This document shows, in pieces, positions 19,748-28,352 of a stretch of 64,000 nucleotides of DNA. Under the pieces are notes generated by a model. The model searched no databases, had not been told where the DNA came from, and was given only the letters and a program-made list of their open reading frames with translations. Each line of letters opens with the position of its first letter. Position 1 is the stretch's first letter. Location: NCBI RefSeq assembly GCF_003985155.1, contig NZ_ML133688.1, positions 434,001 to 498,000 on the forward strand, given 5' to 3'. Both the position numbers and the translations under genes were made by a program. This DNA comes from Rhizobium vallis. GTDB taxonomy: Bacteria; Pseudomonadota; Alphaproteobacteria; Rhizobiales; Rhizobiaceae.

Positions 19748-20221
19748 ATGGCTCCGACGACTTACACGACCGACCTCAAGGGTCTCGACGAGTTCTCCGC
19801 GCGCGAACTTTACGACCTTCTGAGAATGCGCGTCAACGTTTTCGTCGTCGAACAGAACTGTCCCTACCCGGAACTTGATGGCAAGGACGTCGATGCCCTG
19901 CATCTGCGGCTGCTGGACGGCGGCGAACTGCTCGCCTCTGCGCGGCTGCTGAAACCGCACAGTGCGCAGGATCCGTCAAAGATCGGCCGCGTCGTCGTCT
20001 CCCCCGCCCATCGCGGAAAGCGCCTCGGCGGTGCATTGATGAGCGAAGCGGTCGCCGCCTGCGCGCGGCTTTTTCCGGCAAACCCCATTGCGCTGTCGGC
20101 GCAGGCCCATCTGCGCCGCTTCTACGAATCCTTCGGCTTTATCGGCACGTCTGAGGAATATCTGGAGGATGGCATTCCCCATATCGATATGGTCCGCCAG
20201 CCGGTCACTCAACCGGCATGA
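19748..20221 (+). CDS. ElaA-type GNAT acetyltransferase
   Basis: 157 residues. The core ElaA signature is present: LYDLLRMRVNVFVVEQNCPYPELDGKD, then the GNAT acetyl-CoA loop VSPAHRGKRLGGALM (R/Q-x-x-G-x-G/A type) and LSAQAHLRRFYESFGFI. The family acetylates unknown substrates. The ATG at 19748 is taken because it fits ElaA length; upstream in-frame ATGs at 19664 and 19709 would add an AT-rich tail. The next gene starts 10 bases after the stop, so the two are likely co-transcribed. Confidence 0.88.
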   Translation: MAPTTYTTDLKGLDEFSARELYDLLRMRVNVFVVEQNCPYPELDGKDVDALHLRLLDGGELLASARLLKPHSAQDPSKIGRVVVSPAHRGKRLGGALMSEAVAACARLFPANPIALSAQAHLRRFYESFGFIGTSEEYLEDGIPHIDMVRQPVTQPA

Positions 20222-20231
20222 GGATATCGCC

Positions 20232-20699
20232 ATGATCTACGTCGATGCCGACGCCTGCCCGGTGAAGCCGGAAGTCCTGAAGGTCGCTGAGCGCCATGGC
20301 CTGGAGGTCACCTTCGTTGCCAATTCCGGCCTGCGTCCCTCGCGCGACCCGATGGTCCACAACGTCATCGTCTCCAACGCCTTCGACGCCGCCGACAATT
20401 GGATCGCCGAGCGCGCCGGCTCGGGCGATGTCGTCGTCACCGCAGATGTGCCGCTTGCCGTGCGCTGTGTTGCGGCCGGCGCTTTTGTCAGCGGCCCGAC
20501 GGGCCGCGTCTTCGATGAGACCAATATAGGCATGGCGAGCGCCATGCGCGATCTCGGCGCGCATCTGCGCGAAACCGGCGAGAGCAAAGGTTATAATGCT
20601 GCCTTCAGCCCTAGGGATCGCTCACGTTTCCTCGAAACTTTCGATCGCCTCTGCCGACGCGCCAAGAGCCATTCACAGAGTGCCGACAACACGCAATAG
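20232..20699 (+). CDS. YaiI/YqxD family protein (UPF0178, DUF188)
   Basis: 155 residues beginning MIYVDADACPVKPEVLKVAERHG, the diagnostic N-terminus of the family. Later segments VVTADVPLAVRCV and DETNIGMASAMRDLGAHLRETG also match. The PIN-like fold and conserved acidic residues suggest a nuclease-type activity, but the function is not established. The ATG at 20232 follows the acetyltransferase stop closely. Confidence 0.92.
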   Translation: MIYVDADACPVKPEVLKVAERHGLEVTFVANSGLRPSRDPMVHNVIVSNAFDAADNWIAERAGSGDVVVTADVPLAVRCVAAGAFVSGPTGRVFDETNIGMASAMRDLGAHLRETGESKGYNAAFSPRDRSRFLETFDRLCRRAKSHSQSADNTQ

Positions 20700-20803
20700 C
20701 TTCCAGGCGCCGGCCACAAAGGCCCGCAAGAAACGGGTGGCAAGGCAGCCATGCCAATTCCTACCTTGAACACGGCCGTTCCCTCACTCATATAGTCTTT
20801 ATC

Positions 20804-20854
20804 GCAGACGACTGCGGCATCCTGAGGATGCAACTGTCGCGGGGACGGCCTCGC
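20804..20854 (+). ncRNA. Guanidine-II riboswitch (mini-ykkC)
   Basis: Two hairpins have the conserved ACGR tetraloop. P1 is GCAG-ACGA-CTGC (20804-20815). P2 is GCGGGG-ACGG-CCTCGC (20839-20854, one G-T pair). The 23-nt linker can itself fold (GCATCC/GGATGC). P2 ends 9 bases before the AAGGAGA of the sugE/gdx gene, the usual layout for translational control by guanidinium. Class I and III guanidine motifs do not fit. No experimental support is available here, but both loops and the target gene agree. Confidence 0.9.
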
Positions 20855-20875
20855 TCTTTGAACAAGGAGAGTCGT

Positions 20876-21190
20876 ATGGCCTGGTTTCTGCTTTTTCTTG
20901 CTGGTCTTTTCGAATGTGGGTGGGCCGTCGGCCTTAAATATACCGATGGCTTTACGCGGCCGCTGCCGACGGCGCTGACTGTTATATCCATGGTGGTGAG
21001 CGTCGTGCTGCTCGGTCTTGCCGTGAAGCACCTGCCGATCGGCACCGCCTACGCGATCTGGACCGGCATCGGCACGGTCGGCACCGTGCTTCTCGGCGTC
21101 TGGCTGCTCGGCGATTCGGCAAGTGTCTCCCGCCTTGCCTGCATCACATTGATCGTCGCTGGCATCGCCGGCCTCAAGCTTACCGCTTGA
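20876..21190 (+). CDS. gdx: SMR family guanidinium exporter (Gdx, SugE type)
   Basis: 104 residues with four membrane helices. The essential Glu13 lies in LFECGWAVGLK, and the WAVGLKYTDGF segment is the Gdx/SugE signature that separates guanidinium exporters from Qac/EmrE. It exchanges guanidinium for protons as a dual-topology dimer in the inner membrane. AAGGAGA is 5 bases before the ATG, and the guanidine-II riboswitch is directly upstream. A bidirectional terminator follows. Older annotations name this gene sugE. Confidence 0.94.
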   Translation: MAWFLLFLAGLFECGWAVGLKYTDGFTRPLPTALTVISMVVSVVLLGLAVKHLPIGTAYAIWTGIGTVGTVLLGVWLLGDSASVSRLACITLIVAGIAGLKLTA

Positions 21191-21203
21191 TCAGAAAAAC
21201 ACC

Positions 21204-21225
21204 GCGGGGCGCCGAAGCGCCCCGC
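21204..21225. terminator. Bidirectional terminator between gdx and doxX
   Basis: A perfect 9-bp stem GCGGGGCGC/GCGCCCCGC closes on CGAA. On the minus strand it is followed by GGTGTTTTTC, a good tract for ending doxX transcription; it also lies 13 bases after the gdx stop. Confidence 0.8.
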
Positions 21226-21237
21226 AGCCTATATGCA

Positions 21238-21630
21238 TCAGGCCGTCTTGCGGTTGTCGACAGCAAAAGCGCCGGGACCGGAGAAGAACAGATAGAGGAA
21301 AACGAAGCAGAACAGGATTGCGGCGTCGCCCTGGTTGACGGCCGGGAAGAAGCTGTTCGGGGCATGCGCCATGAAATAGGCGACCGCCATTTCACCGGCG
21401 AGGAGGAAGGCAATAGGGCGCGTCAGCAGGCCGACGAGAATAAGAAGGCCGCCGACCAATTCCAGAAGTGCTGCGACAAGCATCAGCGGCGGCAGTGAGC
21501 CGGGCATTGCCTCGATCGGGAAACTGAAAAGCTTCATCGTGCCGTGCTCGATGAAAAGCAACGCGGCGATGATTCTGAGAGCGGCCAGCCCATAGGGGCG
21601 ATAGGCAGAAAGACGCTCGAAAGTTGACAT
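21238..21630 (-). CDS. DoxX family membrane protein
   Basis: 130 residues with four hydrophobic helices. Recognisable DoxX features are LRIIAALLFIEHGTMKLF near the start, followed by LLELVGGLLILVGLLTRPIAFLLAGEMAVAYFM. DoxX proteins are quinone-linked or thiol-stress membrane components; the role of this one is unknown. AAGGAGA precedes the ATG by about 6 bases. Divergent from pccB's neighbourhood with a 110-base gap to the gdx side terminator. Confidence 0.85.
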   Translation of the reverse strand: MSTFERLSAYRPYGLAALRIIAALLFIEHGTMKLFSFPIEAMPGSLPPLMLVAALLELVGGLLILVGLLTRPIAFLLAGEMAVAYFMAHAPNSFFPAVNQGDAAILFCFVFLYLFFSGPGAFAVDNRKTA

Positions 21631-21769
21631 TAAACCTCTCCTTTAAAAGACTAAGAGCCGAGCGTTAACTTGTCCTCGACAAGGATTGAACACACGGATC
21701 GCTGACGGCCGTTCACTTTTTCGACAGTAGGTGAACACCCGATCGCGCAGGTTTATTCGGTGGAAAACG

Positions 21770-23302
21770 TCAAAGCGGAATGTTGTCGTGTTTCTTCCAG
21801 GGATTGGCGAGATCCTTGTTGCGCAGCATCTTCAGGCCGCGCGCCAGCCGTCGTCTGGTCGAATGCGGCATGATGACCTCGTCGATATAGCCGCGCTCGG
21901 CGGCGACGAAGGGCGAGAGAAAACGGTCCTCGTACATTTTCGTATGGGCGGCGATCTTCTCAGGATCGGCGATATCCTTGCGGAAAATGATTTCGACCGC
22001 GCCCTTGGCGCCCATCACCGCGATCTGTGCCGTCGGCCAGGCATAGTTGAGGTCACCGCGTAGATGCTTCGACGCCATCACGTCATAGGCGCCGCCGAAG
22101 GCCTTGCGGGTGATGACGGTGAGCTTCGGCACCGTCGCCTCCGCGTAGGCGAAAAGCAGCTTGGCGCCGTGTTTGATCAGGCCCCCATATTCCTGCGCCG
22201 TGCCCGGCAGGAATCCCGGCACGTCGACGAAGGTGACGATCGGAATGTTGAAGCAGTCACAGAAACGGACGAAACGGGCCGCCTTGCGCGAGGCATCGCT
22301 GTCGAGCACGCCGGCCAGCACCATAGGCTGGTTGGCGACGAAACCGACGGTGGAGCCTTCGACACGGCCGAAACCGCAGACGATGTTTTTGGCGAAGCTC
22401 TCCTGGATCTCGAAGAAATCCCCCTCGTCCGCCACTTTCCGGATCAGTTCCTTGATGTCGTAAGGCTTGTTGGCGCTGGCTGGCACCAGCGTATCCAACG
22501 AATTGTCGGTGTCGGTCACCGACTGGTAACATTCGATTTCCGGCACCGGCGACGTGTTGGACTGCGGCAGGAAATCGATCAGGCGGCGCACCTGTAAAAG
22601 CGTCTCCACATCATTGTCATAGGCGCCGTCGGCAATCGAGGAGCGTGTCGTATGCACGACCGCGCCGCCGAGTTCTTCTGATGTCACGGTCTCGTTGGTG
22701 ACGGTTTTGACCACATCTGGGCCGGTGACGAACATGTAGGAGGAATCGCGCACCATGAAGATGAAATCGGTCATGGCAGGCGAATAGACGTCGCCGCCGG
22801 CGCAGGGGCCCATGATGACGGAGATTTGCGGGATGACGCCGGAGGCGAGCACATTGCGCTGAAACACCTCGGCATAGCCGCCGAGTGCCGCAACTCCCTC
22901 CTGGATGCGGGCGCCGCCGGCATCGTAGATACCAACGATCGGCGCGCGGTTCTTCAGCGCCATATCCTGCACCTTCATGATCTTCTCGGCATGCGCTTCC
23001 GAAAGCGAGCCGCCGAAGACCGTGAAATCCTTGGCGAAGACGAAGACGGTGCGGCCGTTGACCGTGCCCCAGCCGGTGACGACGCCGTCGCCGGCGATAC
23101 GGCTCTTGTCCATGCCGAAATCGGTAGAGCGATGTTCGACGAACATGTCGAACTCCTCGAAGGAGCCCTCGTCGAGGAACAGATCGATACGCTCGCGCGC
23201 CGTCAGCTTGCCGCGCTTATGCTGAGCGCCGATGCGCTCCTTGCCGCCACCGAGGCGGGCAACGCCGCGGCGGCGTTCCAGTTCTTCGAGAATTTCCTTC
23301 AT
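21770..23302 (-). CDS. pccB: Propionyl-CoA carboxylase beta subunit (carboxyltransferase)
   Basis: 510 residues. Transfers the carboxyl group from biotin (PccA) to propionyl-CoA. Signatures include [64 protein letters not shown] and [16 protein letters not shown] in the N-domain, and [17 protein letters not shown] and [13 protein letters not shown] in the C-domain, all typical of PccB. The ATG at 23302 with GAGGAGAG upstream is clear; the frame extends to 23404 but without a start signal. It ends the minus-strand run from crcB. Confidence 0.94.
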   Translation of the reverse strand: MKEILEELERRRGVARLGGGKERIGAQHKRGKLTARERIDLFLDEGSFEEFDMFVEHRSTDFGMDKSRIAGDGVVTGWGTVNGRTVFVFAKDFTVFGGSLSEAHAEKIMKVQDMALKNRAPIVGIYDAGGARIQEGVAALGGYAEVFQRNVLASGVIPQISVIMGPCAGGDVYSPAMTDFIFMVRDSSYMFVTGPDVVKTVTNETVTSEELGGAVVHTTRSSIADGAYDNDVETLLQVRRLIDFLPQSNTSPVPEIECYQSVTDTDNSLDTLVPASANKPYDIKELIRKVADEGDFFEIQESFAKNIVCGFGRVEGSTVGFVANQPMVLAGVLDSDASRKAARFVRFCDCFNIPIVTFVDVPGFLPGTAQEYGGLIKHGAKLLFAYAEATVPKLTVITRKAFGGAYDVMASKHLRGDLNYAWPTAQIAVMGAKGAVEIIFRKDIADPEKIAAHTKMYEDRFLSPFVAAERGYIDEVIMPHSTRRRLARGLKMLRNKDLANPWKKHDNIPL

Positions 23303-23327
23303 GCGATCTCTCCTCGCCGCTAATGCG

Positions 23328-23786
23328 CTAGCGGCCGCGTCCACTGAGCGAGAATACCGAGCGTATCCGGGCCGCGACGTCCTCGGCCATGATCTCGTCG
23401 GCAAGCTTCGGATCGGCGGCGATGCTGTTCACGTCGAAAGCGCTGACGGCGATGACCGAACCGTCTTCGACCGAGGCTGCATCGATGCTGATCTTGGTGA
23501 CGTTGCGGTCCTTCTGGAAGCCGAGCCCCTTCTGGATGGAAACCACGCGGATCGTCAGCACCACCCGCGGCAGCACGGTATCGCGAACAGTGGCGTTGAT
23601 CGCAGCGTTGACGCGGTCGTTGATGCCGGCAAGCAATTCGGCTGGCATGTTCGGGCCGGAAAGAACGACGGCGCTTCGCACGTCGTAGATCGGCGCCTCA
23701 GGCTTGTTGGCCGAGAGGCTGACGCAGGCCGTGAGCGCGACACAGACGAGCGTGGCTCGGCAAAAACACGACCTCAGCCAATTCAT
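23328..23786 (-). CDS. Putative lipoprotein
   Basis: About 152 residues. The N-terminus carries a lipoprotein-like signal with lipobox ALTAC, so the Cys would be lipidated and the protein held in a membrane. The remainder has alternating hydrophobic strands and a predicted helix ([20 protein letters not shown]); no family recognised. The start is ambiguous: an ATG at 23801 would add five residues. It lies 26 bases before pccB and 50 after the ATP12 gene, probably in the same operon. Confidence 0.7.
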   Translation of the reverse strand: MNWLRSCFCRATLVCVALTACVSLSANKPEAPIYDVRSAVVLSGPNMPAELLAGINDRVNAAINATVRDTVLPRVVLTIRVVSIQKGLGFQKDRNVTKISIDAASVEDGSVIAVSAFDVNSIAADPKLADEIMAEDVAARIRSVFSLSGRGR

Positions 23787-23852
23787 TGCAAAATCCCGCA
23801 TTCCCCATTGGAGTCGCAGATTTCGTCATAATGTCTGGGAAGGCAATGTGTT

Positions 23853-24638
23853 TCAGGCGCTTAGGGCGAAAAAAACCTCCGTCGCCGCCTTGAACTCCGC
23901 AAAGCGCGCCGCCCGCCGCTCCTCGGCCTCTTCGTCGCGTCCCCAATGCTCGATCGTCCAATCCTCATCGAGATGGGCAAGCGACCATGCCTCCTCCATG
24001 GTCACCCGGCCCTCGGCAAAAGCGAGCGCCAGGATCGCCGAGCCGGTCAGCGTCGTGATCGTGTGGAGCGCTGCGAGCTTCAGTGGGCTTTCATGCCGTG
24101 CGAGCGTGACGGCAAAGGCGGCGGTCGCCTCGCGCGGCTGCTCGTGATGCATCACGCCTTCGACGAGGATGAAGCGGGCACCGAGATCGTTGGCGGCCCA
24201 ATCGACAATGGGGTCCCAACGCTCGGCCTGGCGCTCGACCAGAAGTTCGGGCCCATCAGCGCGGTAGCAGAGCAGGTCACTCAAGGAAAAGCGCAGGATA
24301 TCCTCGAAGGTCGCCTGCGCATTCGAGGCAACGCCATCGAGCGCGGTATTGACGAGCCTCGTTACCGGCATGGTGACGGGGTCGATGACCTCGGCCTGCG
24401 CCTCCCATTCGGCGGCAACGAGCCGCGCGAGCGCCCCTGTGGGAACGGCGAGAACCTGGCGCGCCGGCGTGCGCACACTCTTGCCGTCGAGCATGATCGC
24501 AAAACCGCCCTCGTGCTCGGCAACGGCAACATCTGTGTAGAAACGCTTCGGCAGCGGCTTCTTCATCTGGATCTGTGCACGGCGGATGGGATCGGGGTGG
24601 CTCAGGCCTTCGGAAAGATCGTTCAGCAGGTCGCGCAT
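23853..24638 (-). CDS. ATP12 family chaperone
   Basis: 261 residues. Segments RFYTDVAVAEHEGGFAIMLDGKSVRTPA, AAEWEAQAEVIDPVTMPVTRLVNTA and LSLAHLDEDWTIEHWGRDEEAEERR match the ATP12 family. Family members, in mitochondria and alphaproteobacteria, chaperone the F1-ATPase alpha subunit during assembly. It works in the cytosol. It sits 10 bases after the HAD gene in the conserved alphaproteobacterial order crcB-rluA-HAD-ATP12. Start uncertain by up to 24 residues (MKKPLPKRFYTD at residue 25 is the core). Confidence 0.92.
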   Translation of the reverse strand: MRDLLNDLSEGLSHPDPIRRAQIQMKKPLPKRFYTDVAVAEHEGGFAIMLDGKSVRTPARQVLAVPTGALARLVAAEWEAQAEVIDPVTMPVTRLVNTALDGVASNAQATFEDILRFSLSDLLCYRADGPELLVERQAERWDPIVDWAANDLGARFILVEGVMHHEQPREATAAFAVTLARHESPLKLAALHTITTLTGSAILALAFAEGRVTMEEAWSLAHLDEDWTIEHWGRDEEAEERRAARFAEFKAATEVFFALSA

Positions 24639-24647
24639 GGGCTTACC

Positions 24648-25301
24648 TCAGGAAAAATGGCGCAATAGATCGTTCGGATGATAGGCGATCGCATCGGCGC
24701 CGTTGGCGATCAGCTCATCCACGCTGGCATACCCCCAGGCAACGCCGATCGCCTTGGCGCCGGCAGCCTTTGCCATCTGCATATCGTAAATCGCGTCCCC
24801 GATGACAATGGTCTCGGCAGCATTCATGCCGGTTTCGTCACAGCATTCCGTCACCATGGCAGGATGCGGCTTGGAAGGGCAATCGTCGGCGGTGCGCGCG
24901 ACGATGAAATGCTGGTCGAAGCCATGCGTCTCCATCACGAGGTTTAGCCCGCGCCTCGATTTGCCCGTCACCGCGCCGATCAGCAGATCCTCGCGCCCGC
25001 TGATCGCGTCGATCATCTCACGAATGCCGGCAAACAGCGGTTCCCGGTAATCGAGATCCTGGCGCACGACCGAAAACAGCGATTTGTAATGCGCCGTCAT
25101 GTCGACGTCTCCCTGCTCGACATGCGGCCTGCCCTGCATGCGGGCGATCGCAATATCGAGAGACAGGCCGATAATGGCCTTGGTGTCTTCAAATGGCGGT
25201 TCCGGCTTGCCGAATTTCTCGAAGGTCCGGCGCATGGTTTCGTGGATCAGCCCGGCACTGTCGACCAACGTGCCGTCACAATCGAAGAGTGCCAGTTTCA
25301 T
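24648..25301 (-). CDS. HAD family hydrolase (phosphoglycolate phosphatase-like)
   Basis: 217 residues. Motif I is FDCDGTLVDS with nucleophile Asp7 and acid Asp9. A C1 cap domain follows (about 15-80), then motif II as GAVTGKS, motif III Lys in CPSKPHPAM, and motif IV GDAIYDMQMAKAAG. Likely a phosphatase of small sugars or glycolate phosphate; substrate unknown. It overlaps the rluA stop by four bases (ATGA), implying translational coupling. Confidence 0.9.
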   Translation of the reverse strand: MKLALFDCDGTLVDSAGLIHETMRRTFEKFGKPEPPFEDTKAIIGLSLDIAIARMQGRPHVEQGDVDMTAHYKSLFSVVRQDLDYREPLFAGIREMIDAISGREDLLIGAVTGKSRRGLNLVMETHGFDQHFIVARTADDCPSKPHPAMVTECCDETGMNAAETIVIGDAIYDMQMAKAAGAKAIGVAWGYASVDELIANGADAIAYHPNDLLRHFS

Positions 25302-26290
25302 TCGTCATCCCTTTCAGCGCCTGCGAGGTCGAGACCGAGAAGGTTCCAGGTCTGCACCATATGCGGTGGCAGTGGCGCGCTGACGCGCAGCCGCCCACCC
25401 GAGGGATGCGGGATGTCGATGTGACGGGCGTGAAGATGCAGCTTCTTCTGGATACCGCCAGGGAAAGGCCAGTTCGGATCGTCGTCGAAATATTTCGGAT
25501 CGCCGATGATCGGATGGCCGATATGCAGCGCATGGACGCGCAGCTGGTGGGTGCGGCCGGTGTAGGGCTCCATCTCCAGCCATGCGAGGTTCTGTGCCGC
25601 CGTCTCCAGCACGCGGTAGAAGGAAATCGCGTGATCGGCGCCGTCTTCGCCGTGCTTGGCAATGCGCATGCGGTCGCCATCTGCCGTCGGCTCCTTGACG
25701 AGCCACGTCGAGATCTTGTCCTCATGCTTGCGCGGCACGCCCTTGACCAGCGCCCAGTAGGTCTTCTTGGTGTCGCGCTCGCGGAAGGCTGCCGTCAGCT
25801 TCTGTGCGGCGCCGCGCGTGCGGGCAATGACCAGAACGCCCGATGTATCGCGGTCGAGGCGGTGGACGAGCCGCGGCTTCTCGCCCTTCGGGCTGGTCCA
25901 GGCTTCGAGCATCTGGTCGATATGCCTGGCGACGCCGGACCCGCCCTGCACGGCTAGGCCGGGCGGCTTATTGAGCACGATCACCTTTTCGTCCTCATGC
26001 AGCACCATTCGGGAGAGAAGCTCGAAATCACTCGAATGCTTGAGATCCTTGCCGGCGATCGGCCCGGATTTCGCCTTCGCATCAACGTCAAGCGGCGGCA
26101 CCCGCACCGTCTGGCCGGGCTGCACGCGCGCATCCGATTTCACGCGTCCGCCATCGACGCGCACCTGGCCGGAGCGCAGCAGCTTCTGCAGCGGCCCGAA
26201 GCCGAGCCCGGGAAAATGCACCTTGAACCAGCGATCGAGCCGCATGCCCGCTTCATCAGGTTCAATCTTGATATGTTCTATGCCAGCCAT
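25298..26290 (-). CDS. RluA/RluC family 23S rRNA pseudouridine synthase
   Basis: 330 residues. An S4 RNA-binding domain (about 12-75, MRLDRWFKVHFPGL to GRVKSDARVQPGQ) precedes the synthase core. The catalytic Asp lies in HRLDRDTSGVLVIAR. Further conserved parts are KTYWALVKGVP and PYTGRTHQLRVHALHIGHPIIGDPKY. Isomerises uridines of 23S rRNA, most similar to RluC. 'GRTHQLR' is intact. The start at 26290 reads MAGIEHIKIEPDEAGMRLDRW, which agrees with the family. Confidence 0.92.
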   Translation of the reverse strand: MAGIEHIKIEPDEAGMRLDRWFKVHFPGLGFGPLQKLLRSGQVRVDGGRVKSDARVQPGQTVRVPPLDVDAKAKSGPIAGKDLKHSSDFELLSRMVLHEDEKVIVLNKPPGLAVQGGSGVARHIDQMLEAWTSPKGEKPRLVHRLDRDTSGVLVIARTRGAAQKLTAAFRERDTKKTYWALVKGVPRKHEDKISTWLVKEPTADGDRMRIAKHGEDGADHAISFYRVLETAAQNLAWLEMEPYTGRTHQLRVHALHIGHPIIGDPKYFDDDPNWPFPGGIQKKLHLHARHIDIPHPSGGRLRVSAPLPPHMVQTWNLLGLDLAGAERDDE

Positions 26291-26384
26291 AAACGATCTT
26301 TCGGAAATTGCTGCGCGGGCCGAGCCGGCGTTCTTGCCGCAGCCTTTAGAGCATTTTCACGCAAAACGGAAACCGGAAAAGAAA

Positions 26385-26762
26385 TCAGGCCAAAGCGCGC
26401 ATGATAGCGAGCCCCGCGATAGCGGCCGCTATGGAAAATCCGACGCTCGCGGCTACATAGACGCTGCCGGCGACAGCCTCGCCGCGCTCGAACAGAGAGA
26501 TGGCGTCGAGCGAGAAGGCCGAGAAGGTGGTAAAGCCGCCGAGGAAGCCGGTCACGAGCAGCAGGCGCAGTTCCACCGAAGCGTTGAATTTCCGCGCAAT
26601 CAACTCGGTGATGACACCGATGCCAAAGCAGCCGACGACATTGACGGCGAGCGTGCCCCAGGGGAACGCCGGTCCCATGAGCCTCAGCCCCCATTGGCCG
26701 ACATAATATCTGAGCACCGAACCGATAGCGCCGCCGACCGCGACGAGGAGAGCCTGGATCAT
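26385..26762 (-). CDS. crcB: Fluoride exporter of the CrcB/Fluc family
   Basis: 125 residues with four membrane helices. Signatures are GGAIGSVLRYYVGQW, the GTLAVNVVGCFGIGVI stretch and TGFLGGFTTFSAFSLD. It is a dual-topology dimeric F- channel in the inner membrane. I searched the upstream DNA for the fluoride riboswitch conserved core and did not find it, so control is unknown. Neighbouring rluA follows by 94 bases in the same direction. Confidence 0.94.
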   Translation of the reverse strand: MIQALLVAVGGAIGSVLRYYVGQWGLRLMGPAFPWGTLAVNVVGCFGIGVITELIARKFNASVELRLLLVTGFLGGFTTFSAFSLDAISLFERGEAVAGSVYVAASVGFSIAAAIAGLAIMRALA

Positions 26763-26883
26763 GAGCTGGATTTACCGAAGTTTGAAAGCGATTCCAATCT
26801 CGTCACCGAGAATTCTTACCATCCGGTAAAATGTGAACGATTTTCTTATGTTGGCGCCAAGATCATGCCGATACGGTGACGGC

Positions 26884-27150
26884 ATGACCCAGCTCTTGTC
26901 GATATCGGCCAACACCGCTGCCATTGCCTTCGAATCGCTCCGAATCCCGCAGCGTGTCGCGACGAGCACGGCAGCACGCGATGCTCGCCGCATTGCTGAC
27001 CGCCAATTGAAGGCCGATAGCCCTGACCAAGCCGAAGAGCCCGCCAGCATCATCCAGTCGACGGAAGTGGCGCTCGACCTGATGGCCAAAGGCAACCGTC
27101 AGCCTCAAGCAGGCCTGAAACAGGCGTTGCAATCCTACGAAGATTTTTGA
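26884..27150 (+). CDS. Small hypothetical protein
   Basis: 88 residues, no family recognised. The sequence is helical and polar (MTQLLSISANTAAIAFESLR, then an Ala/Arg-rich helix), without membrane segments. An in-frame ATG at 26833 would add 17 residues. No strong Shine-Dalgarno is seen. An overlapping frame on the minus strand is longer but has the Ala/Arg bias of a shadow. Support for this strand is the terminator 20 bases after its stop. Confidence 0.5.
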   Translation: MTQLLSISANTAAIAFESLRIPQRVATSTAARDARRIADRQLKADSPDQAEEPASIIQSTEVALDLMAKGNRQPQAGLKQALQSYEDF

Positions 27151-27169
27151 GGCCGCCCTTCCAAACGAA

Positions 27170-27204
27170 AAGCCCGCCACCGATATTATCTCGGTCGCGG
27201 GCTT
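27170..27204. terminator. Bidirectional terminator
   Basis: AAGCCCGC and GCGGGCTT frame an inner stem ACCGA/TCGGT with a 7-nt loop, followed by CTCTGTTTT. It lies between the convergent genes at 27150 and 27227. Confidence 0.8.
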
Positions 27205-27226
27205 CTCTGTTTTAACAGCTGTTTCC

Positions 27227-28279
27227 TTACTTGCCTTGGGCCGACAGCACCTGCAGCATCAGGTCGACCTTGCCTGCCTTCTCGAAGGTCAGCGTCACCG
27301 GCACCGTGTCGCCCTGCTTGAACGGCGTCGTCACCTTTTGGAACATCAGGTGCAGGTTGCCAGGCTCGAGCTTTATGGTCTCGCCCGCGGCAATGGCGAT
27401 ACCGTCCTTCAGCTGGCGCATCCGCATGACATTGTCCTTCGTCACCATTTGATGGATCTGAACCTCGCCCGCCGCAGGCGATGTCACCGAGATCAGGCGA
27501 TCATCCGCCTTGCCGTTGTTCTTCACGGTGAAAAAGCCGCCGCCGACCGGCTGACCGGGCAGCATCGCCTTGGCGAAACCGCCGGAGATTTCGAGATCGC
27601 CCGCCTTGACCGTTTCGCCGCCCGGCGCAGCAGCCGCCATGTCTGGCATACCGGTCATATCCATGCCGGCTTTACCGGTCATGTCCATGCCGGTTTTACC
27701 GCTCATGTCCATGCCGGCCATGTCATCATGGTCATGGCCATGATCTTCGCCGGCAACAACCTTCAACAAAGGCGCCGGGCTTTTAAGGCTATGGGCATCG
27801 CCGCCTGCCGTCGCCACCTGATCCCAGGCCGTGACCGTATCGCCGCACATCTGCGTCACCGGAAAGGCGAGCGAGGTGCCTGCCTCAACGCCCGAAACCT
27901 TACCCTGAATGACGAAGGTGTCGTAGAAATCGTCGGAGAGATTGCCGTTCTTCCAGCGGATCTCGATCGCTCCCTTGTTCACCTTGTCGCCGTGATTATC
28001 GTAGGTCTTCTGGTAATCGCCCTTGATCACTTCGAGTTCCCAGCCGGCTTTCGGCTGCGGCTTGGCGAAGACGAAGCCTTCCGGCAGCTTGACCCGCACT
28101 TCCGTGGTCGCCTTGCCGTCACAGCCATGCGGCAGCTGCAGCGTCGCGAGAATAGTGCTTTCCTGTGTCGCCTGCTTGTCGAGGAAGGTCACATGGGCCT
28201 CGGCACCCGCAATGGCGGTGGCGGAAAGAAGAGCGGCGAGCCCCAAGGTCTTGATAGCCTGCGTCTTGATCGTTTTCAT
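27227..28279 (-). CDS. Periplasmic copper-binding protein: YcnI (DUF1775) fused to PCuAC (DUF461)
   Basis: 350 residues, exported. The signal peptide ends near AGAEA28, so His29 would be the first mature residue, as expected for the Cu-binding N-terminal His of YcnI/DUF1775; Trp80 (AGWELEV) is also conserved. A His/Met-rich linker (180-214) contains HGHDHDDM and three MDM-type repeats. The PCuAC domain (about 223-350) has H276-x10-M287 and H310-x-M312, its Cu(I) site. Such proteins deliver copper to cytochrome oxidase. AGGAGA precedes the ATG. Fusions of the two domains are known in rhizobia, but the linker repeats are unusual. Confidence 0.9.
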   Translation of the reverse strand: MKTIKTQAIKTLGLAALLSATAIAGAEAHVTFLDKQATQESTILATLQLPHGCDGKATTEVRVKLPEGFVFAKPQPKAGWELEVIKGDYQKTYDNHGDKVNKGAIEIRWKNGNLSDDFYDTFVIQGKVSGVEAGTSLAFPVTQMCGDTVTAWDQVATAGGDAHSLKSPAPLLKVVAGEDHGHDHDDMAGMDMSGKTGMDMTGKAGMDMTGMPDMAAAAPGGETVKAGDLEISGGFAKAMLPGQPVGGGFFTVKNNGKADDRLISVTSPAAGEVQIHQMVTKDNVMRMRQLKDGIAIAAGETIKLEPGNLHLMFQKVTTPFKQGDTVPVTLTFEKAGKVDLMLQVLSAQGK

Positions 28280-28352
28280 CGGATATCTCCTCGCCGGCCG
28301 CGGCACTTCTCTCAGGCGGACCGGCATGTTGCGTTCAGATTGCGGAGGAAGA

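Noticed and set aside
26763..26880. Possible fluoride riboswitch before crcB
   Set aside because: The conserved core of the crcB motif is not found in the upstream sequence.
26772..27095. 107-codon minus-strand frame before crcB
   Set aside because: Overlaps the plus-strand 88-aa ORF; Ala/Arg/Ser-rich with shadow features. Neither is certain, but the plus-strand one ends at a terminator.
27640..27740. Tandem DNA repeats near 27.7 kb
   Set aside because: They encode the Met/Asp-rich linker of the copper protein, so they are coding repeats, not an element.
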